Below are positions 5,844 through 11,994 of a DNA stretch of 11,994 bases, one piece after another. Under the pieces are notes generated by a model. It saw nothing but the letters and a program-made list of their open reading frames with translations. It had not been told where the DNA came from and searched no databases. The stretch's first letter is position 1, and each line of letters starts with the position of its first letter. The DNA comes from JBARRO01 sp049644265 (GTDB lineage: Bacteria > Bacteroidota > Ignavibacteria > UBA10030): the NCBI GenBank assembly GCA_049644265.1, contig JBARRO010000135.1, positions 1 through 11,994 of the forward strand, written 5' to 3'. The position numbers and the translations under genes were made by a program.

Positions 5844-6026
5844 TTACGTCAAATTTGTAACCATTCTCTTCAATGGTCTCTTGACGACAAGTCGCGAAAT
5901 GACTACATTTCTTCCAGTGATCGCATAGAAAGAGAACGCCCGTTGTCGCGGGAAGGATCTATCGGGCTCATGTTTCAAAAGTATTTCGAAATCATGTTGT
6001 TTGATGTGAAACCCACGCCGCGCCAT
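5844..6026 (-). CDS. Possible small basic hypothetical protein
   Basis: A 60-codon frame starting MARRGFHIKQ and ending KRMVTNLT, rich in Arg and Lys. In its favour, GAGGA lies about eight bases before the ATG at 6026. Against it, the protein is unlike anything I recognise, the region looks non-coding, and the frame is short enough to occur by chance. It may be a chance frame or a decayed remnant. Confidence 0.2.
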   Translation of the reverse strand: MARRGFHIKQHDFEILLKHEPDRSFPRQRAFSFYAITGRNVVISRLVVKRPLKRMVTNLT

Positions 6027-6120
6027 TTTTGTTCTTCCTCGGTTATCCAGGCTTCTTAGTACGAGCATGAGACAAGCAGTTGACAAAGTTGCTTGACGGT
6101 TCTGTCTCGAGGGGATGCAC

Positions 6121-6978
6121 ATGTCCTACCGAAAATCGCGTCTTTCAAAAAGAACCCACCCGGTCAAACGCGGGAAGGGGTCCGGCCAATCAAGGAACAA
6201 GCCGAAAACAAAACGCATGGCCGTCGAGTCCAAAGCGAGACTATCTGGTGCAGCTGAAGGTGCGGTACTGGGAAACGAGGAGGCGGCGAAAGTCGCCCAT
6301 CCTCGTGTGGATGATCTCATAAGGCAAGCCAAAGAACAACTGGAGCAGCTGAACAAGCATCTTACGGAAGTACGAGAGAACGAGCGCGCATCCGTCGCAA
6401 GAGAGCTCCACGACCAGTTAGGTCAGTCTCTGATTGCCCTCAAGATGGACCTGAAGTGGGCGCACGACAATGTCGACCATGTAGGCGCCGTGACGCAAAA
6501 ATTGCACGACATGCTTGATATGGTAACCAGCACAATCAAGGACGTCCAGAGAATATCCGCAGAATTGCGTCCGAGCATCCTGGACGACCTGGGACTTGCG
6601 TCCGCAATCGACTGGTACGGGGAGGAATTTGCGAAGAGGGCCGGAACCAAATGCAGCATGGATTTGGAGGAAGTACAGTGTCAAAATCCTCACGCAAATC
6701 TCGCATTGTACCGCGTACTGCAAGAGGCACTCACCAATGTTATCCGGCACGCGCAAGCGATGAATGTTGCCGTCAAGCTTTGGCGGTCGAAGGATAACAT
6801 CTGTCTCGAAATCGTCGACGATGGAATCGGCATAGGCCCGGAAAAGCCCAACTCTTCGCGCTCACTTGGTCTATTGGGGATGGCGGAGCGTATGGCGCAG
6901 TTCAACGGAAGCATTGAAATAGCGTCTGCGAAGATCAAGGGTACCGTTGTTCGTGTGTCTATTCCGATCAACGAATAG
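6121..6978 (+). CDS. Soluble sensor histidine kinase, HisKA_3 family
   Basis: A 285-residue cytoplasmic kinase with no TM helix. The first 35 or so residues are very basic (K/R-rich) and look disordered. A coiled coil (about 62-88) leads to HisKA_3 with RENERASVARELHDQLGQSL, phosphoacceptor H97, and ISAELRPSILDDLGLASAI (145-163). The HATPase_c domain has VLQEALTNVIRHAQA (N206), IVDDGIGIG (231-239) and SLGLLGMAERM (248-258). With no recognisable sensor domain, it may sense through the basic N-terminus or a partner protein. The ATG at 6121 was chosen over 6115 because GAGGGG ends exactly six bases before it and directly abuts the earlier ATG. The next gene, 11 bp downstream, is its likely NarL-type partner. 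Confidence 0.9.
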   Translation: MSYRKSRLSKRTHPVKRGKGSGQSRNKPKTKRMAVESKARLSGAAEGAVLGNEEAAKVAHPRVDDLIRQAKEQLEQLNKHLTEVRENERASVARELHDQLGQSLIALKMDLKWAHDNVDHVGAVTQKLHDMLDMVTSTIKDVQRISAELRPSILDDLGLASAIDWYGEEFAKRAGTKCSMDLEEVQCQNPHANLALYRVLQEALTNVIRHAQAMNVAVKLWRSKDNICLEIVDDGIGIGPEKPNSSRSLGLLGMAERMAQFNGSIEIASAKIKGTVVRVSIPINE

Positions 6979-6989
6979 AATGGAAAACG

Positions 6990-7619
6990 ATGAAAGTACT
7001 CATTGCCGACGACCATTCTGTCGTACGAGAAGGGCTCAAACGGATCGTGAGCAAGATTGATGCACTCTCGGTTATCGAAACAGCTGCGGATGGACACGAA
7101 GCCCTCCAGAAGATTGAAAACAATAGTTACGAGCTGGTCATCCTCGACATCTCCATGCCCGGGCTCAGTGGCCTGGACATTCTCCAAACGCTCAAGGGGA
7201 GAAATGAGAAACCGCGCGTCCTCGTGCTCAGTGTGCATCCGCAAGCGCATTATGCGATCCGGACTCTCAGGCTCGGTGCTTCGGGGTATTTGTCAAAAGA
7301 CAGTGCCTCCGAAGAACTTGCTGCTGCCATCAAAACAATATCCATGGGCGGCAAATACGTTTCGACGTCATTGGCAGAGGGGGTAATGTTCGGCAAACAA
7401 CCTATGAGTGAGAAACTACCACATGAGAAGCTGTCGGACAGGGAATTTCAGGTGATGTGTCTGCTTGCCTCGGGGAAGTCGGGAACCGAAATTGCCCGTG
7501 AGTTGAATCTCAGCAGCAAAACAATAAGCACGCATCGCGCCCGTATTCTTGAAAAAATGGGACTGAAAAGGAATGCCGAACTTACGCTCTACGCCGTAGG
7601 CAATGACTTAATCGAATAG
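6990..7619 (+). CDS. NarL/LuxR-type response regulator
   Basis: A 209-residue regulator. Receiver (about 1-118): D7-D8 in VLIADDHSVVREGL, phosphoacceptor D53 in VILDISMPGLSG, S81 and K103. LuxR-type helix-turn-helix (about 145-205): LSDREFQVMCLLASGKSGTE and SKTISTHRARILEKMGL. It should act as a phosphorylation-dependent transcription factor. It begins 11 bp after the HisKA_3 kinase stop, with GGAAA a few bases upstream, so the two form a standard kinase-regulator pair. It is clearly a separate paralogue of the regulator at 1957-2646. After its stop, 7620-7833 has no gene. That gap holds two CCCCCCA words (7745 and 7779) and no clear terminator. Confidence 0.95.
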   Translation: MKVLIADDHSVVREGLKRIVSKIDALSVIETAADGHEALQKIENNSYELVILDISMPGLSGLDILQTLKGRNEKPRVLVLSVHPQAHYAIRTLRLGASGYLSKDSASEELAAAIKTISMGGKYVSTSLAEGVMFGKQPMSEKLPHEKLSDREFQVMCLLASGKSGTEIARELNLSSKTISTHRARILEKMGLKRNAELTLYAVGNDLIE

Positions 7620-7833
7620 GACAAGTCATGTGACACAAACGACTTCAAGGCCACCCGCTGTAGATTTGTTCCCCGATATTTTCCCCGTCTGCTCCAGCCA
7701 AATTTGATAGTTGTAGGGCAATCACCGACAGAGAAATCCGCATGCCCCCCATACGTCTTTCCTTTTTACACCGATACTCCCCCCACTTGTAATACGGCAT
7801 ATTTCCTCAGTAAACATCGACGGACTATGACGG

Positions 7834-8232
7834 ATGAAATCACGCAGCCTCAGGATCATTATCGCTGACGATTCTTCCCTCCTTCGCGAGAGAATCAAAA
7901 CCATGGCGACTGCATTTCCGAACGTTGAAGTCGTCGGCGAGGCAGGAAATGGGAAGGCAGCATTACAACTTATCGGTGAGATGAATCCCGACCTGATTAT
8001 TCTCGATATCCGACTGCCCGATATGACTGGAATAGATGTTCTGAAGAGAATAAAGGAAAGCGGAAGCCTCGCAAGGGTGAGTATGTTAACGAATTATCCC
8101 TTCCCACAATACGAGAAGAGGTGCCTGTCCGAAGGTGCGGACTACTTCTATGACAAAAATCAGGACCTCAAGCGGATCACGGACATGATTCGCGATCTCG
8201 CCCGGGAACATGCAGGAACAAGAAATGAATAA
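7834..8232 (+). CDS. Receiver-only (CheY-like) response regulator
   Basis: A 132-residue protein consisting of one receiver domain. Residues present: D12-D13 in IIIADDSSLLRERI, phosphoacceptor D58 in LIILDIRLPDMTG, T86 and K108. There is no output domain, so it probably shuttles phosphate or allosterically controls a partner. The receiver resembles the NarL class (VVGEAGNGKAALQLI) more than CheY of chemotaxis. The SD is weak (GACGG close to the ATG). The stop overlaps the start of the large PAS kinase by 8 bp, so that kinase is the natural partner. Confidence 0.9.
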   Translation: MKSRSLRIIIADDSSLLRERIKTMATAFPNVEVVGEAGNGKAALQLIGEMNPDLIILDIRLPDMTGIDVLKRIKESGSLARVSMLTNYPFPQYEKRCLSEGADYFYDKNQDLKRITDMIRDLAREHAGTRNE

Positions 8233-10684
8233 TGTCGTCCCAACAAATCGTAACCTCATCGGGTCAACCATCCTGCAGAGACTCGACACTGCAATGAGCA
8301 CGGAAGAGGGACATTCCCTCAACGATCCCAAAGAAATGTTTACCAATCTTTTCAGTCATGCGCCCGACGCTTTTTATCTCGCTGATCGCAACGGTACATT
8401 CATTGATCTCAACAAGGCTGCGGAGCAACTCTCGGGATACAAAAGGCACGAGCTCATGGGCAGGAGTTTGTTGTTGCTGCGGCTTAGTGCTTCACAACCA
8501 AGGCTGAACACGGAGTCATTGTCGGCGCAGATCGCTATCGGACGGGCGACGGGGCCGGATGAATATAGACTAGCGCGGAAAAACCGCTCGGAAGTTACAG
8601 TCGAGATAGAAACCTTCCCGGTGAAGATGAATAACAAGACGCTCGTTCTTGGGATTGCACGTGATATTACGGAGCGCAGGGGGATAGAGAACGGCCTGGA
8701 AAATGCCCGCAAAGAACTGGAAGCAACAAAAATATCCGAAGATGCAGCCCGCGAATTTGCCGAAAGTGTCATCAACACCGTTCGTGAACCGCTCATTTCC
8801 CTGGATCAAGACCTGAGGGTGGTCACGGTCAGCCGTTCCTTCTATGAATTCTTCAAAGTAAAACCTGAAGAGACCGTGGGGCAGCTTATTTATGACCTTG
8901 GCAATAAACAGTGGGATATCCCCAAACTGCGGGAATTGCTGGAGACCATCCTTCCCCAAAGGACGACCTTCGACAACTATGAGGTTGAACACGATTTTGC
9001 GAGTATCGGCAGACGCATCATGCTTTTGAATGCCCGCCAAATCGAACGCGGGATGGGCAAGGAACGGATCATCCTGTTGGCGATCGAGGATATTACGGAG
9101 CGCAGGGAGATAGAACATGGCCTGGAAAAAACCCGCAAAGAACTGGAAGCAACAAAAATATCTGAGGATGAAGCTCGTGAATATGCTGAGAGCATCATCA
9201 ATACCGTGCGTGAACCCTTAATCGTTCTCGATCAAGATCTACGAGTAGTCACGGCCAGTCGTTCCTTCTATGGCGTCTTCAAGGTAGTACCTGAAGAAAC
9301 CGTGGGACAGCTCGTTTATGACCTGGGCAATAAACAGTGGGATATCCCCAAACTGCGGGAACTGCTGGAGACCATTCTTCCCCAAAAGACGACCTTCGAC
9401 AACTACGAGGTTGAACAGGATTTTGCGACCATTGGCAGGCGCATCATGCTTCTCAATGCACGACAGATTCAAGGAGCGTTGGGCAAAGAACGGATCATCC
9501 TCCTGGCCATCGATGACATTACGGAGCGCAAGCAGTCTGAGGAGGCGCTGCGCAAAAGCGAGTCGCTGTTTAGATTGATGTTAGAAAATGTGCGCGATTA
9601 TGCTATTGTCATGCTCGACGCCGGCGGCCGTGTCGTTACGTGGAACACCGGCGCCGAACGCATCCAGGGCTATCCCGCGAATGAAATCCTCGGACAACAC
9701 GTCTCCCGGTTCTATTCGAAGGAGGATGTCGAACATGGCACGCCCAAACAGGAATTGGCAGCTGCGACTGCTCACGGACGTTTTGAAAACGAAGGTTGGC
9801 GGCTTCGCAAAGACGGCTCACGGTTCCTGGCCAACAGCATTATCACCGCCTTGCACGATGAAAAGGGCCGTTTGCAGGGCTTCATCAAGATCATCCGGGA
9901 CATCACGGAGCGCAGGAAGGTGCAGGAAGAGATCCAGAAACTCAATGCCGAACTCGAACAGCGAATCGTCGAACGCACGACCCAACTTGAAACGACCAAC
10001 AAGGAACTTGAGGCATTCTCCTACTCGGTATCGCACGATCTGCGTGCACCGCTGAGGACTATTGACGGTTTCTCCCAAATTGTCATGGAAGAATATTCGA
10101 CCAAACTTGACGATGAAGGGAAAAGACTCTTGACGATCATCCGCTCCAATACGCAGAAAATGGGGGAGCTCATCGGCGATCTGCTCAACCTCTCTCGCGC
10201 GACCAGAGATCAGATGAAGATGTCGCACGTGGATATGTCAACCCTCACGGATGCCATCTATCATGAGGTCGCTTCCCCTGATGTTCAGAAGCAGTGTTCA
10301 TTTACGGTCGAACCTCTTCCTGACGCCTACTGTGACCCTGCTTTGATAAAACAAGTCTGGCGGAATTTGATTTCCAATGCGATCAAATTTACGACGCGCA
10401 GCGTTGAACGGAGCATACACATTGGAGGCAGCACCACGGGAGGAATGAGCGAATACTTCATCAAAGACTCCGGGGTCGGATTCGATCCTCGTTACGTTCA
10501 TAAGCTGTTCGGCGCGTTCCAACGACTCCACAAGACTGAGGAGTTCGAAGGGACGGGGGTCGGACTTGCCTTGGTTCAGCGTATCATTCACCGCCACGGC
10601 GGTCACGTGTGGGCAGAAGGGACCGTGGGCCAGGGCGCAACCTTTCACTTTTCACTACCGTCGAAGGATAACACGCATGAATAA
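8225..10684 (+). CDS. Multi-PAS sensor histidine kinase, bacteriophytochrome type
   Basis: An 819-residue soluble kinase. PAS1 about 38-150; PAS2 175-295; PAS3 317-435; PAS4 445-563, with each PAS ending in the usual DITER motif. A coiled coil (about 565-597) follows, then HisKA with FSYSVSHDLRAPLRTIDGF (phosphoacceptor H604), and HATPase_c with the N-box NLISNAIKF (N718), IKDSGVGFD and EGTGVGLALVQRI. The SYSVSHDLRAPLR box is typical of phytochrome-like kinases, but there is no GAF or PHY domain and no TM helix, so a phytochrome is not supported. PAS2 and PAS3 with their linkers are a 426-bp tandem duplication. The ATG at 8225 has AGGA seven bases upstream; ATG at 8210 is an alternative with a poorer site. 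It overlaps both neighbours by 8 bp, consistent with one operon including its receiver partners. Confidence 0.93.
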   Translation: MNNVVPTNRNLIGSTILQRLDTAMSTEEGHSLNDPKEMFTNLFSHAPDAFYLADRNGTFIDLNKAAEQLSGYKRHELMGRSLLLLRLSASQPRLNTESLSAQIAIGRATGPDEYRLARKNRSEVTVEIETFPVKMNNKTLVLGIARDITERRGIENGLENARKELEATKISEDAAREFAESVINTVREPLISLDQDLRVVTVSRSFYEFFKVKPEETVGQLIYDLGNKQWDIPKLRELLETILPQRTTFDNYEVEHDFASIGRRIMLLNARQIERGMGKERIILLAIEDITERREIEHGLEKTRKELEATKISEDEAREYAESIINTVREPLIVLDQDLRVVTASRSFYGVFKVVPEETVGQLVYDLGNKQWDIPKLRELLETILPQKTTFDNYEVEQDFATIGRRIMLLNARQIQGALGKERIILLAIDDITERKQSEEALRKSESLFRLMLENVRDYAIVMLDAGGRVVTWNTGAERIQGYPANEILGQHVSRFYSKEDVEHGTPKQELAAATAHGRFENEGWRLRKDGSRFLANSIITALHDEKGRLQGFIKIIRDITERRKVQEEIQKLNAELEQRIVERTTQLETTNKELEAFSYSVSHDLRAPLRTIDGFSQIVMEEYSTKLDDEGKRLLTIIRSNTQKMGELIGDLLNLSRATRDQMKMSHVDMSTLTDAIYHEVASPDVQKQCSFTVEPLPDAYCDPALIKQVWRNLISNAIKFTTRSVERSIHIGGSTTGGMSEYFIKDSGVGFDPRYVHKLFGAFQRLHKTEEFEGTGVGLALVQRIIHRHGGHVWAEGTVGQGATFHFSLPSKDNTHE
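8685..9536 (+). repeat. 426-bp tandem duplication encoding PAS2 and PAS3
   Basis: Copy 1 is about 8685-9110 and copy 2 about 9111-9536. The offset is exactly 426 bp (142 codons), fixed by the shared GCAAAGAACTGGAAGCAACA at 8709 and 9135. The encoded 142-residue copies differ at about 22 positions by hand count, roughly 85% identical, with no gap. DNA identity is high in blocks such as AACAGTGGGATATCCCCAAA and lower near the ends. The duplicated unit includes the linker helix as well as the PAS domain, keeping spacing and frame. Confidence 0.9.
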
Positions 10685-11129
10685 GGACACACAAGTGGAA
10701 ATTCTCATCGTTGAAGACAACCCCAACGACTCCGAATTAACCCTCAGGGCATTGAAGAAGCATAATCTTTCCAATCATGTAGCCGTCGCTAGCGACGGCG
10801 AAGAGGCTCTGGATTTCCTTTTTGCCCGCGGAAAATACGAGAACAGGAACATTCAGGAGGTTCCGAGGGTGATACTTCTTGATCTGAAACTGCCGAAAAT
10901 CGACGGGCTTGAAGTTCTGAAAATTATCAAGGGCGATCCAAGAACGAAAATGATCCCTATCATCGTTCTGACGTCTTCGAAAGAGGAAAAAGACCTCGTG
11001 GAAAGCTATAAGTTGGGGGTGAACAGCTATATCGTGAAGCCTGTGGATTTTGACCAATTTGTCGCCGCCGTGAAGGAAATAGGCTACTATTGGTTGCTTT
11101 TGAATCAGGCACCAACCAGACAGGTGTGA
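10677..11129 (+). CDS. Rcp1-like single-domain response regulator
   Basis: A 150-residue receiver-only protein of the type found beside phytochrome-like kinases (Rcp1 of cyanobacteria). Features: E13-D14 in ILIVEDNPNDSELT, phosphoacceptor D69 in VILLDLKLPKIDG, T99, and K121 in SYIVKPVDFDQF. The DFLF..GKYENR insert before the phosphoacceptor and the C-terminal WLLLNQ are typical of this subfamily. It is likely phosphorylated by the kinase encoded just upstream. AAGGA lies about eight bases before the ATG at 10677, and the gene overlaps the kinase by 8 bp. A much longer in-frame start at 10566 lies inside the kinase gene and is rejected. No DNA-binding domain, so output is by protein contact. 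Confidence 0.93.
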   Translation: MNKDTQVEILIVEDNPNDSELTLRALKKHNLSNHVAVASDGEEALDFLFARGKYENRNIQEVPRVILLDLKLPKIDGLEVLKIIKGDPRTKMIPIIVLTSSKEEKDLVESYKLGVNSYIVKPVDFDQFVAAVKEIGYYWLLLNQAPTRQV

Positions 11130-11140
11130 TGAGGGAACGA

Positions 11141-11994
11141 ATGGAAAGAAATCACCTGCTACGTATTCTTTTTGTTGAAGACGTTCCGTCTGATGCCGAA
11201 TTGGCTGAGAGGGAAATTCGAAAGGGAGATTTCGAGTTTTCCTCTCTGAGGGTTGATACCAAGGGTGCGTTTGTGCGTGCGTTGGAGGAATATCTACCCC
11301 ACGTGATCGTGTCCGACTATTCAATGCCGGAATTCGATGGAATGCAGGCATTGAAGCTGTCGCTGAAACACGATCCGACAATTCCTTTCATTGTTCTGAC
11401 AGGCTCGATGAATGAGGAAACGGCAATAACGTGCATGAAGGCAGGTGCATCCGATTATGTGATTAAAGAGCAAATGTCAAGGCTCCCCTTTGCCGTACGA
11501 GATGCCCTCGAGCAGAGGAGCATTCGCGTCGCAAACAAAGATGCCGAACACGCGCTGCGTGAGAGCGAGGAAAAATATCGCACCCTTGTGGACAACGCGA
11601 ATGAAGCCATCCTGGTGCTGCAAGATGGTCTGATACGGTTTGTCAATCGCAACACGTTGGAAGTGACAGGTCATTGCCAGCAGGACCTTCAGACAAAATC
11701 ATTTGCTGAGTTTATCCATCCCGATGACCGTGCAATGGTGGTGCAGAACTACACACGGCGGATGAACGGCGAGCATGTACCTGCCCGATATATGTTTAGA
11801 ATACTGACAAAGGAGGGTACAACCAAGTGGGTGGAAACGGCCTCAACTTTGTATCAATGGAATGGGAAACCGGCCACGCTGAACTTTCTCACCGATATCA
11901 CCGAGCGCAGGCGTTCGGAGAACGCTCTCGCCGCTTCGGAAGTCAGGTACCGTCGGCTTTTTGAGTCGGCAAAAGATGGCATCTTGATCCTTGA
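11141..11994 (+). CDS. Receiver-PAS-PAS protein, probably a hybrid kinase (3' end outside window)
   Basis: The reading frame is open to the right edge, giving 284 residues of a longer protein. A receiver domain (about 8-122) has E13-D14 in FVEDVPSDAELAE, phosphoacceptor D59 in VIVSDYSMPEFDG, T87 and K109 in DYVIKEQ. A short helix leads to PAS1 (about 142-262), which has HPDDR and ends in FLTDITERRR, and then a second PAS begins (SEVRYRRLFESAKDGILIL). Proteins of this layout usually end in a histidine kinase domain, often of the phytochrome or HWE type; that part is not visible. The ATG at 11141 has GAGGG five bases upstream. An in-frame ATG at 11129 overlaps the previous stop (TGATG) and is possible. 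It is 11 bp from the Rcp1-like gene and so very likely in the same operon. Confidence 0.88.
   Translation, partial: MERNHLLRILFVEDVPSDAELAEREIRKGDFEFSSLRVDTKGAFVRALEEYLPHVIVSDYSMPEFDGMQALKLSLKHDPTIPFIVLTGSMNEETAITCMKAGASDYVIKEQMSRLPFAVRDALEQRSIRVANKDAEHALRESEEKYRTLVDNANEAILVLQDGLIRFVNRNTLEVTGHCQQDLQTKSFAEFIHPDDRAMVVQNYTRRMNGEHVPARYMFRILTKEGTTKWVETASTLYQWNGKPATLNFLTDITERRRSENALAASEVRYRRLFESAKDGILIL

Larger units (their letters stand above)
4989..6120. other. Gene-poor 1.1-kb intergenic region
   Basis: No convincing protein or RNA gene. It separates divergent genes: the CPPWC-protein gene reads leftwards and the HisKA_3 kinase gene rightwards, so both promoters should lie here, but I find no clear sigma-70 pair. 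TTGACA at 6080-6085 has no matching -10. The longest open frame (minus, 5378-5806) passes through a known non-coding intergenic repeat. One weak 60-codon candidate is listed separately (5844-6026). Confidence 0.6.

Noticed and set aside
6080..6108. Promoter for the kinase at 6121 using TTGACA at 6080-6085
   Set aside because: No -10-like hexamer at proper spacing, and the start of transcription would fall on the ribosome-binding site.
6690..7250. 186-codon minus-strand frame
   Set aside because: Antisense to the HisKA_3 kinase and its regulator; no domain seen.
8225..10684. Bacteriophytochrome photoreceptor
   Set aside because: The kinase box and Rcp1-like neighbour fit, but there are no GAF or PHY domains and no chromophore-binding region; only PAS domains precede the kinase.
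10737..11381. 214-codon minus-strand frame
   Set aside because: Lies opposite the Rcp1-like receiver and the next receiver gene, both with full active-site residues.

Overview
This window looks like a bacterial chromosome segment, probably from the Bacteroidota/Ignavibacteriota side of the FCB group. The clues are a 7-TM protein paired with a one-TM HisKA_3 kinase, a small CC...PPRPR protein, and REP-like palindromes of the GACCCCG/CGGGGTC and GAACTCC/GGAGTTC types. Several genes have good Shine-Dalgarno (SD) sequences such as GGAGG and AAGGA, which is not typical of class Bacteroidia. The phylum call is therefore tentative. No rRNA, tRNA, CRISPR array or intact insertion sequence was seen.

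Left part (1-1500): about 620 bp of palindromic intergenic repeats made from four hairpin types, then low-complexity CAAATCTC-type DNA, then a small exported protein of the WQFL-containing DUF2185-like type. A gene-free stretch follows that carries a TTGACA promoter and a strong intrinsic terminator about 150 bp apart, with no reading frame between them. This is a candidate structured small RNA.

Minus-strand signalling block (4988 down to 1568): a protein of unknown function built from two copies of a domain of about 100 residues ending in CPPWC, closed by a strong terminator; a 7-TM membrane protein; a sensor histidine kinase that overlaps it; a NarL/LuxR response regulator joined to the kinase by an ATGA overlap; and a small conserved hypothetical protein. 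The 7-TM protein, kinase and regulator are one translationally coupled module.

Middle (4989-6120): about 1.1 kb with no convincing gene. It holds a fragment of the widespread GTGTCCTTTGTGCCCTTCGTGG intergenic repeat and one weak 60-codon reading frame.

Plus-strand signalling block (6121 to the right edge): a soluble HisKA_3 kinase with its NarL-type regulator; then a receiver-only protein, a four-PAS bacteriophytochrome-type kinase whose second and third PAS domains are a recent 426-bp tandem duplication, an Rcp1-like single-domain regulator, and the start of a receiver-PAS-PAS protein that runs off the window. These last genes overlap or nearly abut and look like one operon that could form a phosphorelay. 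I see no obvious defence, toxin or metabolic system. The least explained items are the candidate small RNA, the duplicated CPPWC protein and the palindrome array.
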